Source of the DNA: Bacillus sp. EB01
GTDB lineage: Bacteria; Bacillota; Bacilli; Bacillales; Cytobacillaceae
Reading direction: 5' to 3'
NCBI RefSeq assembly: GCF_000613125.1
Contig: NZ_HG964497.1
Location: 3,116,971 to 3,180,970, forward strand
Length of the DNA: 64,000 nucleotides
The notes under the pieces were generated by a model, which worked only from the letters and a program-made list of their open reading frames with translations, did not search any database and was not told the origin of the DNA. A program made the translations under genes and the position numbers. Position 1 is the stretch's first letter. Each line of letters starts with the position of its first letter. Positions 19,021 through 27,710 of the stretch are shown piece after piece.

Positions 19021-20322
19021 TTAAGATACATTTTTTTCTGTTAATGCGTCTTTTCGTTCTAGTGCTTTATAGCGTTTTTCAATCGCTAGTACAAATGGCA
19101 AGTAAAGTAAGATATCCAAAATAATTAATACAATTTGTAATATTGAACCACTTATACTACCTGTAATTAAAAAGCCACTAATGATTGGCGGCATTGTCCA
19201 AGAGGCTGCGGCTTTAGTTAATGGTACAAGTCCCATCGCTAGTGCTGAATATGCAACAATAACGTTTACGATCGGAGCTAGAATAAATGGAACAACTAAC
19301 ATAACGTTTAAAACAACCGGAACACCGAACATGGTTGGTTCATTAATGTTAAACAAGCCAGGTGTAACAGTAATCGGTGCTAACGCTTTTGTTTGTTTGC
19401 TTGTATGCTTTTTACGAGCTAGATATCCTAAAACCAGAACTAAACCAATCGTCGCACCACCACCGCCAATATAGACGAAGTTATCCATGAAGGACACAGT
19501 AATAATATGTTGTAATTCCTGGCCTGCTTGATAAGCCAAACGGTTAGCATCTAAGTTAGCGATCCAAACTGGCTGCATCACAGAGTTGACAACATTTCCT
19601 CCATGAATTCCCACAAACCAGAATAAACTGTTCAGACCAACCACGATAATTGTTCCGAAAACATTATTTCCCAATAGTCCTAATGGTTTACCTAGGATTA
19701 CTTGTGCAATATCATGAACGTTAGGTAGATTTAATGAGGTTAAAACTCCGTAAATCGTTAACCACATTGTAATAATTACTGCACCCGGAATAATTGCACT
19801 AAAACTTCTTGAAACGGCTTGTGGAACACTTTCAGGTAGTTTAATTTGAATATTTTTATTAATAAACCACTGAAAAATATAGCCATTAATCAAACCCATA
19901 ATGATTGCAATAAACAAACCTTTAGCTCCCATATAAGCAACAGGCATTCCTGCGCCAGCATCAGAGGAAATAAATGGGGTTGCAATGATAAAAGCTGATA
20001 TAGATATAATACCTGAACCAATCCCATCTACTTTAAACTGCCTTGTTAAACTATAAGCAATACCGAAACTGGCGACTAAACCAATTAATCCGAAGCTACT
20101 ATCCGTTCCTTTCCATAAATAATCCGCAACACCAATTTCACCTAACCATGCTTCCCAACTTGCAACCGGAAAACTAGCTATAATCATAAAAAGAGAGCCA
20201 ATAATAATTAACGGCATGGCTAGCGTAATTCCATCCCGGATTGCAATTAGAAACTTGTTGTTACCTACTTTAGAAGCAACTGGCATCAATTTTTCTTCCA
20301 AAAACTCATTCACTCTACTCAC
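19021..20322 (-). CDS. PTS cellobiose-type IIC permease
   Basis: This 433-residue polytopic membrane protein is of the CelB/LicC type. It has hydrophobic segments throughout, the N-terminal FLEEKLMPVASKVG amphipathic start and the conserved substrate region NINEPTMFGVPVVLN near residue 330. The GTG at 20322 has AGGGGGAA upstream. It is first in the operon, 520 bp from the divergent ROK regulator; the gap holds AT-rich operator candidates and a cre-like site. Together with IIB and IIA it should import a beta-linked disaccharide. Confidence 0.92.
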   Translation of the reverse strand: MSRVNEFLEEKLMPVASKVGNNKFLIAIRDGITLAMPLIIIGSLFMIIASFPVASWEAWLGEIGVADYLWKGTDSSFGLIGLVASFGIAYSLTRQFKVDGIGSGIISISAFIIATPFISSDAGAGMPVAYMGAKGLFIAIIMGLINGYIFQWFINKNIQIKLPESVPQAVSRSFSAIIPGAVIITMWLTIYGVLTSLNLPNVHDIAQVILGKPLGLLGNNVFGTIIVVGLNSLFWFVGIHGGNVVNSVMQPVWIANLDANRLAYQAGQELQHIITVSFMDNFVYIGGGGATIGLVLVLGYLARKKHTSKQTKALAPITVTPGLFNINEPTMFGVPVVLNVMLVVPFILAPIVNVIVAYSALAMGLVPLTKAAASWTMPPIISGFLITGSISGSILQIVLIILDILLYLPFVLAIEKRYKALERKDALTEKNVS

Positions 20323-20539
20323 TTTTCTTCCCCCTCAATTTGTTTGAAAGTAAATTATCATTGCGATGACTCAATTAAATAATGCCCTTTCATTTCTAAT
20401 TGTTTACTATTTTTTGTATTCACGATCCCTATTCTAAATCGATAGAACCGCAACCATTACAGAGTGAAAATTCATAAAATACGGAGCCAGTCTTGTTGCG
20501 AGAAGAATCAATCTATCAAAAACAATGGATACTCTTCGG

Positions 20540-20635
20540 CTAGGCCTCCTTATTATTATTTATTATTATTTATTATTAAAAATAAAGTAAATACCCTTAT
20601 AATCACTTTAATTAATAATAATTTATAATTAAACA
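20540..20635. promoter_or_regulatory. AT-rich repeats, candidate ROK operator
   Basis: A run of TTATTATTATT units (20547-20578) is followed by TTAATTAATAATAATTTATAA at 20608-20628. The block ATAATTTATAATTAA recurs at about 20619 and 20801, on both sides of the intergenic region. ROK/XylR-type repressors often bind such palindromic AT-rich sequences. The assignment is inferred from position only. Confidence 0.4.
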
Positions 20636-20642
20636 ATAGTTT

Positions 20643-20657
20643 ATGTAAGCGCTTTTG
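20643..20657. promoter_or_regulatory. cre-like site (CcpA)
   Basis: ATGTAAGCGCTTTTG fits the catabolite-responsive element core (TGWNANCGNTNW) except for the last two positions. It lies between the PTS operon and the ROK gene, where carbon catabolite control would be expected. Confidence 0.5.
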
Positions 20658-20860
20658 TCAATACGAATATTTTTGAATTTTATAAATATTTATTTCGCTT
20701 ATTGCCTGCTCACTTAATATCAGGGCTCTTCAATCCTTAGAGCAAAATGAATTGTTTTCGATTACCATTAATATGGATTGATTTGTACTCATTATATTAT
20801 TATAATTTATAATTAATAGGATAAAATCTCTTTATTAGGTTGGGAAGGAGTAAGACCACT

Positions 20861-22051
20861 GTGCAATTAACAAACAAACAAATGATATTACTTTCGAAAA
20901 TTTTAGATACAATTTATGTAAAAGGACCTATTTCACGTATAGAAATTTCCAAACAAACAGGCATAACTCCTGCCACCGTTAGCGAACTTACCGGACATTT
21001 ATTAGAAGATAAGTTGATTTACGAACTTGGAGAAGACTCTTCTGATCACAAAGGATCAGGACGCAAGAGGATTTTCTTAGATATATCAAAAGATCACAGT
21101 TTTTATATTGGATGTGAATTATCTGAAAAATATTTATCCTTCTGTTTAAGTGACAATACTGGAAAAATCCATGAAAAAAAAATTATAAAATTGGATGCTG
21201 GAAACCATAGTGATTTGTTAACAGAGGAATATTTTATAAATGAATTAAAACAGTTTATTCTTATTTATAACTCCTACCAGCCCAGAGCTATAGGTATAGC
21301 GTTACCAGGACATTTCAATGAAAAAGCTAAAACGATATACAGTAACAAAGCACTTTGGAAGAAGTTCAATCTAGGTGCTGTGTTGAACAGTTTTGATTTA
21401 CCGATTTATTTTCAAAATAATGTTCATTGTATGGCCAATTCAGAGAGAATATTTGGCGGGAATTATAAAGATCATAACTTTATTTTCTTTCATGTTGGTA
21501 GAGGGATGTTTTGTTCTTATATGTACGAAGGAAACACTTATGGAAAAGGCAATTTTTTAGTGGGAGAAGTCGGTCATACGGTTGTTCAACCGGGCGGAGA
21601 ATTATGTGAGTGTGGAAAAATGGGCTGCTTGCAAACTTACGCAAGTGAAGCATGGATTATAAAAAAATCTCGGATCCTTTTTGAAAATTCGAATACAACT
21701 TTCTTACGCCAATTGTCACCGGACAAACATTGCATCACAATTGAAACGATTTTAAGAGCTTATAAAATGGGAGACGAAGGCGTTATCAACATTCTTAATA
21801 ACGCCATTAAATATCTCTCGATTACAATTAATAATTTACCAATGGTGATTGATACAAATAAAATTATTTTACATGGAGAGTTATTTAGTGAACCTGAATT
21901 GACAAATATCCTCAGCACTTATTTAATACAAAATAAAATTCTCCTTCCCATCGATAACAAATGGGACATTGTATTTAAAAAATATAATGATATAAATGGA
22001 GCTCTAGCAGCATGCAGTCTCGCTGTTTCAAACTTTTTATTACAGCATTAA
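20861..22051 (+). CDS. ROK-family transcriptional repressor
   Basis: This protein of about 396 residues has an N-terminal winged helix-turn-helix (ISRIEISKQTGITPATVSEL). A ROK/actin-like ATPase fold follows, with the zinc motif ECGKMGCLQTYAS (ROK signature CxCGxxGCxxxxxS) near residue 255 and GEVGHTVVQPGG before it. The GTG at 20861 is chosen because AAGGAG lies 10 nt upstream; the frame could be read from 20840, but that would put the ribosome binding site inside the gene. It probably represses the divergent PTS/glucanase genes and responds to a sugar from the same pathway. Confidence 0.9.
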   Translation: MQLTNKQMILLSKILDTIYVKGPISRIEISKQTGITPATVSELTGHLLEDKLIYELGEDSSDHKGSGRKRIFLDISKDHSFYIGCELSEKYLSFCLSDNTGKIHEKKIIKLDAGNHSDLLTEEYFINELKQFILIYNSYQPRAIGIALPGHFNEKAKTIYSNKALWKKFNLGAVLNSFDLPIYFQNNVHCMANSERIFGGNYKDHNFIFFHVGRGMFCSYMYEGNTYGKGNFLVGEVGHTVVQPGGELCECGKMGCLQTYASEAWIIKKSRILFENSNTTFLRQLSPDKHCITIETILRAYKMGDEGVINILNNAIKYLSITINNLPMVIDTNKIILHGELFSEPELTNILSTYLIQNKILLPIDNKWDIVFKKYNDINGALAACSLAVSNFLLQH

Positions 22052-22100
22052 TAATAATACAGATGGCAGAAATACCTTGTGAAAGAAGAAAATATTTAGA

Positions 22101-22146
22101 GCCTGACCCCCAGTACGGTAATGCTTTAATGCACTAGTGATCAGGC
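22101..22146. terminator. Hairpin after the ROK gene
   Basis: GCCTGA / TCAGGC arms enclose a second short hairpin (AATGC-GCATT-like) about 50 bp after the ROK stop. There is no good T-run, so terminator function is tentative. The rest of 22052-22440 shows no supported gene. Confidence 0.4.
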
Positions 22147-22443
22147 CCTATCATTTAATACTACTATCCATGTATATGTGTAATTCATTTTCTCCCCCTT
22201 TCATTGTTTTTTATTATGTAAAGGTCTTACATTTTTATATTGATTAAAAAAGCAGAGAAAGATTTTTCTGCCTAATTTTATAAAGACTTCATTCATGTAA
22301 AATGAATTCAACTCTATGTTAGTGGTCAATTCTTTACCCAACACATTCCAATAAAATAATGAAATTGGTAAACTAGGAGTAAAAAATAGAAAAGCCGGAT
22401 AACACCCGTCAGGTGGAAAAAGATACACTTTCATAAATTACAA

Positions 22444-22493
22444 AAAAGACTACAATCAATCTCTTTTAAAAAAAAGAGAAACTGTAGTCTTTT
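22444..22493 (-). terminator. Intrinsic terminator of the small FbpA-like gene
   Basis: Two nested stems (AAAGACTACA / TGTAGTCTTT outside, CTCTTTT / AAAAGAG inside) are followed by a T-run on the minus strand. It lies directly 3' of the 64-residue gene. Confidence 0.8.
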
Positions 22494-22510
22494 GTTATTC
22501 AATAAAATTA

Positions 22511-22705
22511 TTAATTCTTCCACCTTATAGATCCAAACCCAGCGTGCGGATGCTCGCTATATTGCGTTTTAAAATATTCGTATTCTAATTCTGACAATGT
22601 TAATTCATAAAGATGTTTTTTATTTTTTTTATAGTTGTCTAAGCCTATAAGTTTACTAATTAACTCACTTCTTTTTTGCTCAACCATATCCTTTAATTTA
22701 CCCAA
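22511..22705 (-). CDS. Small FbpA-like protein behind a SAM riboswitch
   Basis: The 64-residue basic protein contains VEQKRSELISKLIGLDNYKK and LYELTLSELEYEYFK, resembling the Fur-regulated basic protein FbpA family (small RNA-chaperone-like proteins in Bacillus). It starts with TTG at 22705, with AGGAGGG 8 nt upstream, and ends just before a clear terminator, so it is a self-contained unit. Unusually, the transcript leader is a SAM aptamer (22793-22893), and a CCTCCTC stretch in the leader could pair with the ribosome binding site. The family assignment is moderate; function is unknown. Confidence 0.7.
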   Translation of the reverse strand: MGKLKDMVEQKRSELISKLIGLDNYKKNKKHLYELTLSELEYEYFKTQYSEHPHAGFGSIRWKN

Positions 22706-22792
22706 AATAAAAACCCTCCTTTTTTAACTTTGTTCAAATGGGATACCATTTTAAACGATAAGAAGAGGAGGATTTATTCAATAGGATGCCTC

Positions 22793-22893
22793 AACTTATC
22801 TTCCAAGCACATGACTTGCAGGATTTAGCACAGTAGTTTGAAACTGTTGCTGAGGTTTCTTCGGGCCAGTCCCTCCACCTCTCTGGATAAGTA
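22793..22893 (-). promoter_or_regulatory. SAM-I (S-box) riboswitch
   Basis: On the minus strand the hallmarks appear in order: ACTTATCC (P1), AGAGAGGTGGAGGGACTGGC, CCGAAGAAACCTCAGCAAC, GTGCTAAATCCTGCA and GATAAGT closing P1. No terminator follows directly. A CCTCCTC element downstream could mask the AGGAGGG of the next gene, so control may be translational. That next gene is not a recognised sulfur gene. Confidence 0.92.
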
Positions 22894-23210
22894 ATATAGT
22901 TATTTGGATAATAATTACACTTTCAGTTTAAACCAATTATTCCGACCGGTCAACTGTAATTTATTGCTGTTTTTATAAAATAGTACTGAACTTATCCTGC
23001 ATTCATGTACAATTCGTTTGATACATATAATGAAATCCACTATTATACCTCGACATTATGGCACTTGTTTTTTTATATAAAAATAGCACTCTTGCTTTTG
23101 CACTTCTGGATGGCTCGATTTGTTCGCTGTGGCCAAACAAAAACAGCACCTCCGATTTGAAAGGTGCTGTTTTTTAATACGAAATATAAAACCTATAAAC
23201 AATGGAGTAA
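22894..23210. terminator. Intergenic stretch with terminator of the Ig-repeat gene
   Basis: At 23142-23176 an AACAGCACCT / AAGGTGCTGTT hairpin with flanking A- and T-runs forms a bidirectional terminator downstream of the secreted Ig-repeat protein. Near 22916-22933, TTGGATAATAATTACAC is a weak Fur-box-like match upstream of the SAM leader. Nothing else is supported. Confidence 0.6.
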
Positions 23211-25337
23211 TTAGTACACCTTAATACTCCTAGTCGTACTTATAAGCCCTTTGGAATCTTTCGCGTTCACATAGATGGTTGTGCCTTTTCGTTGTTTTGG
23301 AATTTTGATTGAGAAGTTTCCATAGGCATTTGCCTTGGCTGAATAGGTTCTGCTGCCGATTTTCGCCGTGACGGTTGCGTTCTTTTCGGTTTTTCCTGTG
23401 ACGGTGGTTGAGTAATATCGCACTGAGTTGACAGTCGGGATATTCGGAGCAACCCTCAACACAGTCGCTTTACCCGGGTAACTAATTCTTCCCGAGCGGT
23501 CTTTGGCTGTTATTGAAAGCACGGTGCCATAATTCGAAACCGGTATCGACACTTTGAAGCTTCCCTTTGAATTTGCTTTGCTTGAGTAGGTCTTTGAACC
23601 GATTTTTACATAAATCGTGGCATAGGCTTCCGTCTTCCCTATGACGGCATTTGATTTGTTGGTCACTGTATTGGTCACCGGGACATTCGGAGCGATCTTT
23701 GTGACACTTATGGTTCTAGCCGGACTAATGTTCCCTGCTACATCCTTAGCGGAAACCGCAATTTTAGTTCCTGCATTTTGGACAGGAATTATAATTTTAT
23801 AATTTCCGTATGTGTCGGATTTGGAGGTATACGTTTTTGTCCCGATTTTCGTTGATACGGTAATCGACTTTTCGGTTTTTCCCGTGATGAGTGTCGCCTT
23901 GTTGGTGACTGCGTTGACAACGGGAACAGCTGGAGGGATGACATCTTTAACCGTAATAGTTGCAGGGAAGCTAACGTTTCCGCGAATGTCCATTGCCGTT
24001 ACAGTAATCTTCGTTCCTGCGGGCTGAAGCGGAATGCTCATCAGAAAAAATCCATTTTCATCGGCACTGATTTGCTGTGTACCCGTTGTTCCTATTTTAA
24101 TCTTGACGACTGCAAAAGGTTCTGTCACCCCGCCTATAGCCTTGCTGCGATTTGTAACATCATAGATTAGAGGTTTTGCAGGTGGACTCTTGTCATCAAT
24201 GACTTCCACATTATGGGTAGTAGTCTGGTGAATATTATTATCCGCATTGTCATACATGTGAATAGTTACTGTGTACATCCCAGGTTTTATATAAGCATCA
24301 ATCCAAAAAGTCACTTCCCATAAACCTGTACTGCCATTTTTCTGCAAATTCCATGTGTAGCAATTATATTTTTCATCACAAAGCCGTAAAGCAGCTGATT
24401 TTACGCCAGTTTTGTTGTCTGTTATTTTAGCGGTTAGGTGTATGTTCTCGCCGTATGTTGCGGATTGTTTGCTTAGCGTGATTTGATCGGCTGCCGGCGG
24501 AATAATGTCGTATTCCGAATTGACTAATTCGAACTCCTTCATCACCGTTAGCTCATTGGTGGCACGGTCTTTGACCCTTATCTGGACCTTCCACTCGCCT
24601 GGCTCCATATTTTTCTCAAATAAATAGGAAGCCGTCCATTCGCCGCGGACATTGTCATACGTTAATTGCTTACCAACCCGTGTAGATCCATCCAATCTCA
24701 CAAAATCTACTCTTGCTGTTTTAATTCCATACTGATCGGTTGCTTTTACGGATATGGTGAAAGCTTTACCCGCCTCGATCGTCTGTGGGTCAAGTCCAAT
24801 AAAGGTCACCTCTGGGAGCACGCGGTCTTCATTTGGGTTAATGACACTTACAAACTGCAGGGTATCATGTTTCCACCAGGAATATTCACCATGAAGGCGA
24901 AAATTGAGATACCAATTTCCTTGATGGTCATATTCCTGTATTTGGTATGTACCAATCCATGTACCCGTGTTGCTGTTATAGGCCAGCTCAATTTCATGAT
25001 TATAAAGGAATGCTTCGACTCTGTTAATCTTATAATCCGGTGAATCAACTGTAGCTGTTATCGTGACCGTATCCCCAACCCGAGCAGTAGAATGGCTGAT
25101 AATCGTACTTGAGATGGTTGGCCTTTTTGGTTCATCCTCCCCGCTGGCAGTTGTGTTGCTATTTGGCGCTACCTGCCCAATCTGATTTTCGAGATTCCCT
25201 GCCCCTATATTGGTTTCAATCATCTCTAGTCCATTTACGATTGTCACATTGTTGTTTGTTGTGGTTGTAGTGGCCAATCCAACACCAGGCAGACATAGCA
25301 TCATACATAGACATAAAAGACCTAGTTTTTTGCCCAA
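23211..25337 (-). CDS. Secreted multi-Ig-domain surface protein
   Basis: The 708-residue protein has a signal peptide (LGLLCLCMMLCLPGVGLATT). Three N-terminal beta-sandwich domains of about 100 residues share the pattern D-x-TPP/xxPEV and VxVxD (about 70-380). Four or five short repeats of about 80 residues follow (about 385-708), each with NxVTNKxxxITGKTE, TKIGTKTYTSKxDxxGNYKI and AGTKIxVxAKD, matching bacterial Ig (Big_6-like) modules. No LPXTG or transmembrane anchor is seen at the C-terminus. It is probably a cell-surface or extracellular matrix protein. It starts at TTG with GGGGGA upstream and has its own terminator. Confidence 0.85.
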   Translation of the reverse strand: MGKKLGLLCLCMMLCLPGVGLATTTTTNNNVTIVNGLEMIETNIGAGNLENQIGQVAPNSNTTASGEDEPKRPTISSTIISHSTARVGDTVTITATVDSPDYKINRVEAFLYNHEIELAYNSNTGTWIGTYQIQEYDHQGNWYLNFRLHGEYSWWKHDTLQFVSVINPNEDRVLPEVTFIGLDPQTIEAGKAFTISVKATDQYGIKTARVDFVRLDGSTRVGKQLTYDNVRGEWTASYLFEKNMEPGEWKVQIRVKDRATNELTVMKEFELVNSEYDIIPPAADQITLSKQSATYGENIHLTAKITDNKTGVKSAALRLCDEKYNCYTWNLQKNGSTGLWEVTFWIDAYIKPGMYTVTIHMYDNADNNIHQTTTHNVEVIDDKSPPAKPLIYDVTNRSKAIGGVTEPFAVVKIKIGTTGTQQISADENGFFLMSIPLQPAGTKITVTAMDIRGNVSFPATITVKDVIPPAVPVVNAVTNKATLITGKTEKSITVSTKIGTKTYTSKSDTYGNYKIIIPVQNAGTKIAVSAKDVAGNISPARTISVTKIAPNVPVTNTVTNKSNAVIGKTEAYATIYVKIGSKTYSSKANSKGSFKVSIPVSNYGTVLSITAKDRSGRISYPGKATVLRVAPNIPTVNSVRYYSTTVTGKTEKNATVTAKIGSRTYSAKANAYGNFSIKIPKQRKGTTIYVNAKDSKGLISTTRSIKVY

Positions 25338-25464
25338 CGTTTTCCCCCGCTATCCTATCATTTCTAGTTATTTTCTTAGTTTTATTATATACCAAGGAAT
25401 GGAACTAGTGGAAATAAAATACCATATTCGTGTTAGAAAACATTTTAGAAAGCTTTCAAAAAAA

Positions 25465-25496
25465 ACAGCACCTTTCCACTTTTCGAAAGGTGCTGT
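25465..25496. terminator. Intrinsic terminator
   Basis: A perfect 12-bp stem (ACAGCACCTTTC / GAAAGGTGCTGT) has an A-run on its left side, read as T-run on the minus strand. It terminates the YhdH-type gene that ends at 25551. Its sequence is very like the hairpin at 23142-23176. Confidence 0.85.
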
Positions 25497-25550
25497 CCTT
25501 GCCATCTTTGGTGTCTTTTTCGCTCAAGTATATGTCGCGTTTTTTTTTCA

Positions 25551-26543
25551 TTACAATTTCACAATCGTCCTGCCTTTAATTTGTCCCTTTAGGATGGTGG
25601 ATAATACTTCAGGCAGTTCATCGATGCTAACTTCCTGGCCGATGGTTTCGAGCAAGCCCTCGGGCTTCCATTCGGCGGCAATTTTGTTCCAAACCTGCAG
25701 GCGCAGGTCCATCGGGCAATACACGGAATCAACACCGAGGAGAGAAACACCGCGAAGGATGAATGGAAAGACAGTTGTCGGGAGGTCTGTCCCGCCGGTT
25801 AAACCGCTTGCTGCTACAGAACCGCCATATTGGGTTGTGCTAAGGCAATAGGCCAGCGTTTTTCCGCCAACCGAATCGACCACGGCCGCCCAGCGTTGCT
25901 TGTCCATTGGCCTGATTTTTTCCGGTGTGAGCTCTTCCCTAGCGAGGATTTCTTTTGCGCCCAAATCCAGCAAATATTGATGCTCGTCGGCTTTGCCGGT
26001 GCTGGCGATAACGTGATAACCCTTTTTCGCAAGCATTGCGACTGCCATGCTGCCGACCCCGCCGGTCGCTCCGGTAACAAGGACAAGCCCCTGTTCAGGC
26101 GTTAAGCCATTTGCTTCTAATTTATGGATGGATAAGGCGGCTGTAAAACCTGCTGTTCCAACTGCCATTGCTTCCTTTACAGTAAAGCCGTCAGGAAGCG
26201 GTACGATCCAGTCGCCGGGAACCCGTGCATATTGGCTGAAGCCGCCAAAATGCGAAACACCGAGCTCATAGCTTGTTACAATAACCTCCTGACCTTCCTT
26301 GAACCGGTCATCCTTTGAATCGACAACTACACCTGACAGGTCAATTCCCGGGATGAACGGATAGTTTGTTACAATCCCGCCCTTTGGAATGGATGCTAGT
26401 CCATCTTTATAATTGACACTCGAGTAACTAACCTTAATGGTTACATCCCCTTCAGGAAGATCGTCAAAAGTGATTTCCTTTATTTCGACTGAAAAATCTT
26501 CCTCTGTCTTGTTTACTGTTAACGCATGAAAGTTATCCGGCAT
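25551..26543 (-). CDS. YhdH/AcuI-type acrylyl-CoA reductase, zinc-less MDR family
   Basis: The 330-residue medium-chain dehydrogenase/reductase has an N-terminal GroES-like domain (YSSVNYKDGLAS, NYPFIPGIDLSGVV) and a Rossmann domain (VLVTGATGGVGSMAVAMLAKKGYHV). The catalytic-zinc ligands of alcohol dehydrogenases are absent, as in the quinone oxidoreductase / acrylyl-CoA reductase branch. It should use NADPH to reduce acrylyl-CoA or similar enoyl compounds in the cytosol. The ATG at 26543 has AAGGAG 7 nt upstream; the ATG two codons earlier is too close. It is a single-gene unit. Confidence 0.9.
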   Translation of the reverse strand: MPDNFHALTVNKTEEDFSVEIKEITFDDLPEGDVTIKVSYSSVNYKDGLASIPKGGIVTNYPFIPGIDLSGVVVDSKDDRFKEGQEVIVTSYELGVSHFGGFSQYARVPGDWIVPLPDGFTVKEAMAVGTAGFTAALSIHKLEANGLTPEQGLVLVTGATGGVGSMAVAMLAKKGYHVIASTGKADEHQYLLDLGAKEILAREELTPEKIRPMDKQRWAAVVDSVGGKTLAYCLSTTQYGGSVAASGLTGGTDLPTTVFPFILRGVSLLGVDSVYCPMDLRLQVWNKIAAEWKPEGLLETIGQEVSIDELPEVLSTILKGQIKGRTIVKL

Positions 26544-26654
26544 GTTCATTCTCCTTAAGTATGTTAATTACCACAAAGTTTAAGAAATCGAAGCCCTCTA
26601 ATTTATGATACTGTTACAAAAAGCGCTAGTTAGATTGAAAAGCGGTAATCACAA

Positions 26655-27524
26655 TTATTTAAACCACGAAGCAATCGCATCCACAATGGCTTTCAAGAAA
26701 TCGCCAAGCTTTTCAAAAAAATTCTTTCCTTCTTCACTTTCTGCGAAGCTATCCCATTTTTCTTTTGCTTTCGTGAGTTGATCGCCTACGGCATTCCAGT
26801 TCATATCAAGGTTTTGCCACTTTTCGATCAAAGACACGAACAGGTTGATGTCCTGATCTGTGAGAGTAATATTAATTTGCTTTGCGGCTTCCTCTACAAG
26901 GGCTCTACGCTCTTCGTCGTTCTTTGGTTCAGTCCCGGCGAGCTTATCTTTGATGACAGTGACAAGTTCTCCCGCCTTTTCCTGGCCGACCTTTTCACCT
27001 AGTTCTGCTGTTGCTACCATTTCTTCGTTGGCAACTTGTTTCTGCTCCTCGGGGATTTTTTCACCGGAGGCTTTTTCATATACTTTGATAAGCCCGGTCA
27101 AAGCACCTGTTCCCGAAACAGTGAAAGGCGCTGTTACATACACACTGGCATCTTTTACACCGGCAGTAGTCAATGCATTCATGTACATTTCGTTTGATAC
27201 ATAATTGATGTTTTTCGACTCTACCTCAATTCCGGAGTCTTTGGCACCGATTGTAATCTTTGCGGAGGAGATGGCTCTTGTGCCAATTTGTGCTTTTGGC
27301 ATATACGAACCGAGGTATTTGTGTTCCTCCTCGTTTGTTACTTCTACTATCATGGCACTCTTTTCATCCACTTTCATTTCGGCCAGTAAGTCCTCTTTTT
27401 GTTTTGGTGTCAGATTTGCCCCGAGGGTGACGAGTACATCACCTTCTGCAGCATCGGCAAACGTCATAATTGGCATTGTCAGGATAAGACTCAGTATCAT
27501 TATAGTAGATAGTATACGTTTCAT
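26655..27524 (-). CDS. ypuA: Exported DUF1002 protein (YpuA-like)
   Basis: The 289-residue protein has a signal peptide (ILSTIMILSLILTMPIMTFADA). The DUF1002 region contains VTLGANLTPKQKEDLLAEM, YLGSYMPKAQIGTRAISSAK and VYVTAPFTVSGTGALTGLIK, characteristic of B. subtilis YpuA. The molecular role is unknown; the B. subtilis gene is cell-envelope-stress related. I chose the ATG at 27524 with AAAGGGGAG upstream; the longer frame to 27554 lacks one. Confidence 0.88.
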   Translation of the reverse strand: MKRILSTIMILSLILTMPIMTFADAAEGDVLVTLGANLTPKQKEDLLAEMKVDEKSAMIVEVTNEEEHKYLGSYMPKAQIGTRAISSAKITIGAKDSGIEVESKNINYVSNEMYMNALTTAGVKDASVYVTAPFTVSGTGALTGLIKVYEKASGEKIPEEQKQVANEEMVATAELGEKVGQEKAGELVTVIKDKLAGTEPKNDEERRALVEEAAKQINITLTDQDINLFVSLIEKWQNLDMNWNAVGDQLTKAKEKWDSFAESEEGKNFFEKLGDFLKAIVDAIASWFK

Positions 27525-27672
27525 TTGTTTCTCCCCTTTATAATGAAATCTCACTTACTATACTTTGCCATTATAGCATTGGTTTCTTTTTTTATATCAA
27601 AATATCAATCTTGCTTTACCCAATCTATAGATATGCAACTCTTCTTCTTCGGGATATTATAAAGGAAAAAGG

Positions 27673-27702
27673 TTGGCGCCGATCAGCTTGGATTGGCGCC
27701 AA
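27673..27702 (-). terminator. Terminator of the MFS gene
   Basis: TTGGCGCC / GGCGCCAA arms enclose a 14-nt loop. On the minus strand the stem is followed by CCTTTTTCC. It is located just 3' of the MFS stop codon. Confidence 0.75.
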
Positions 27703-27710
27703 ACAGAGTC

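Noticed and set aside
22201-22434. 77-codon minus-strand open frame
   Set aside because: No ribosome binding site, unlikely composition and overlap with intergenic structures; nothing protein-like recognised.
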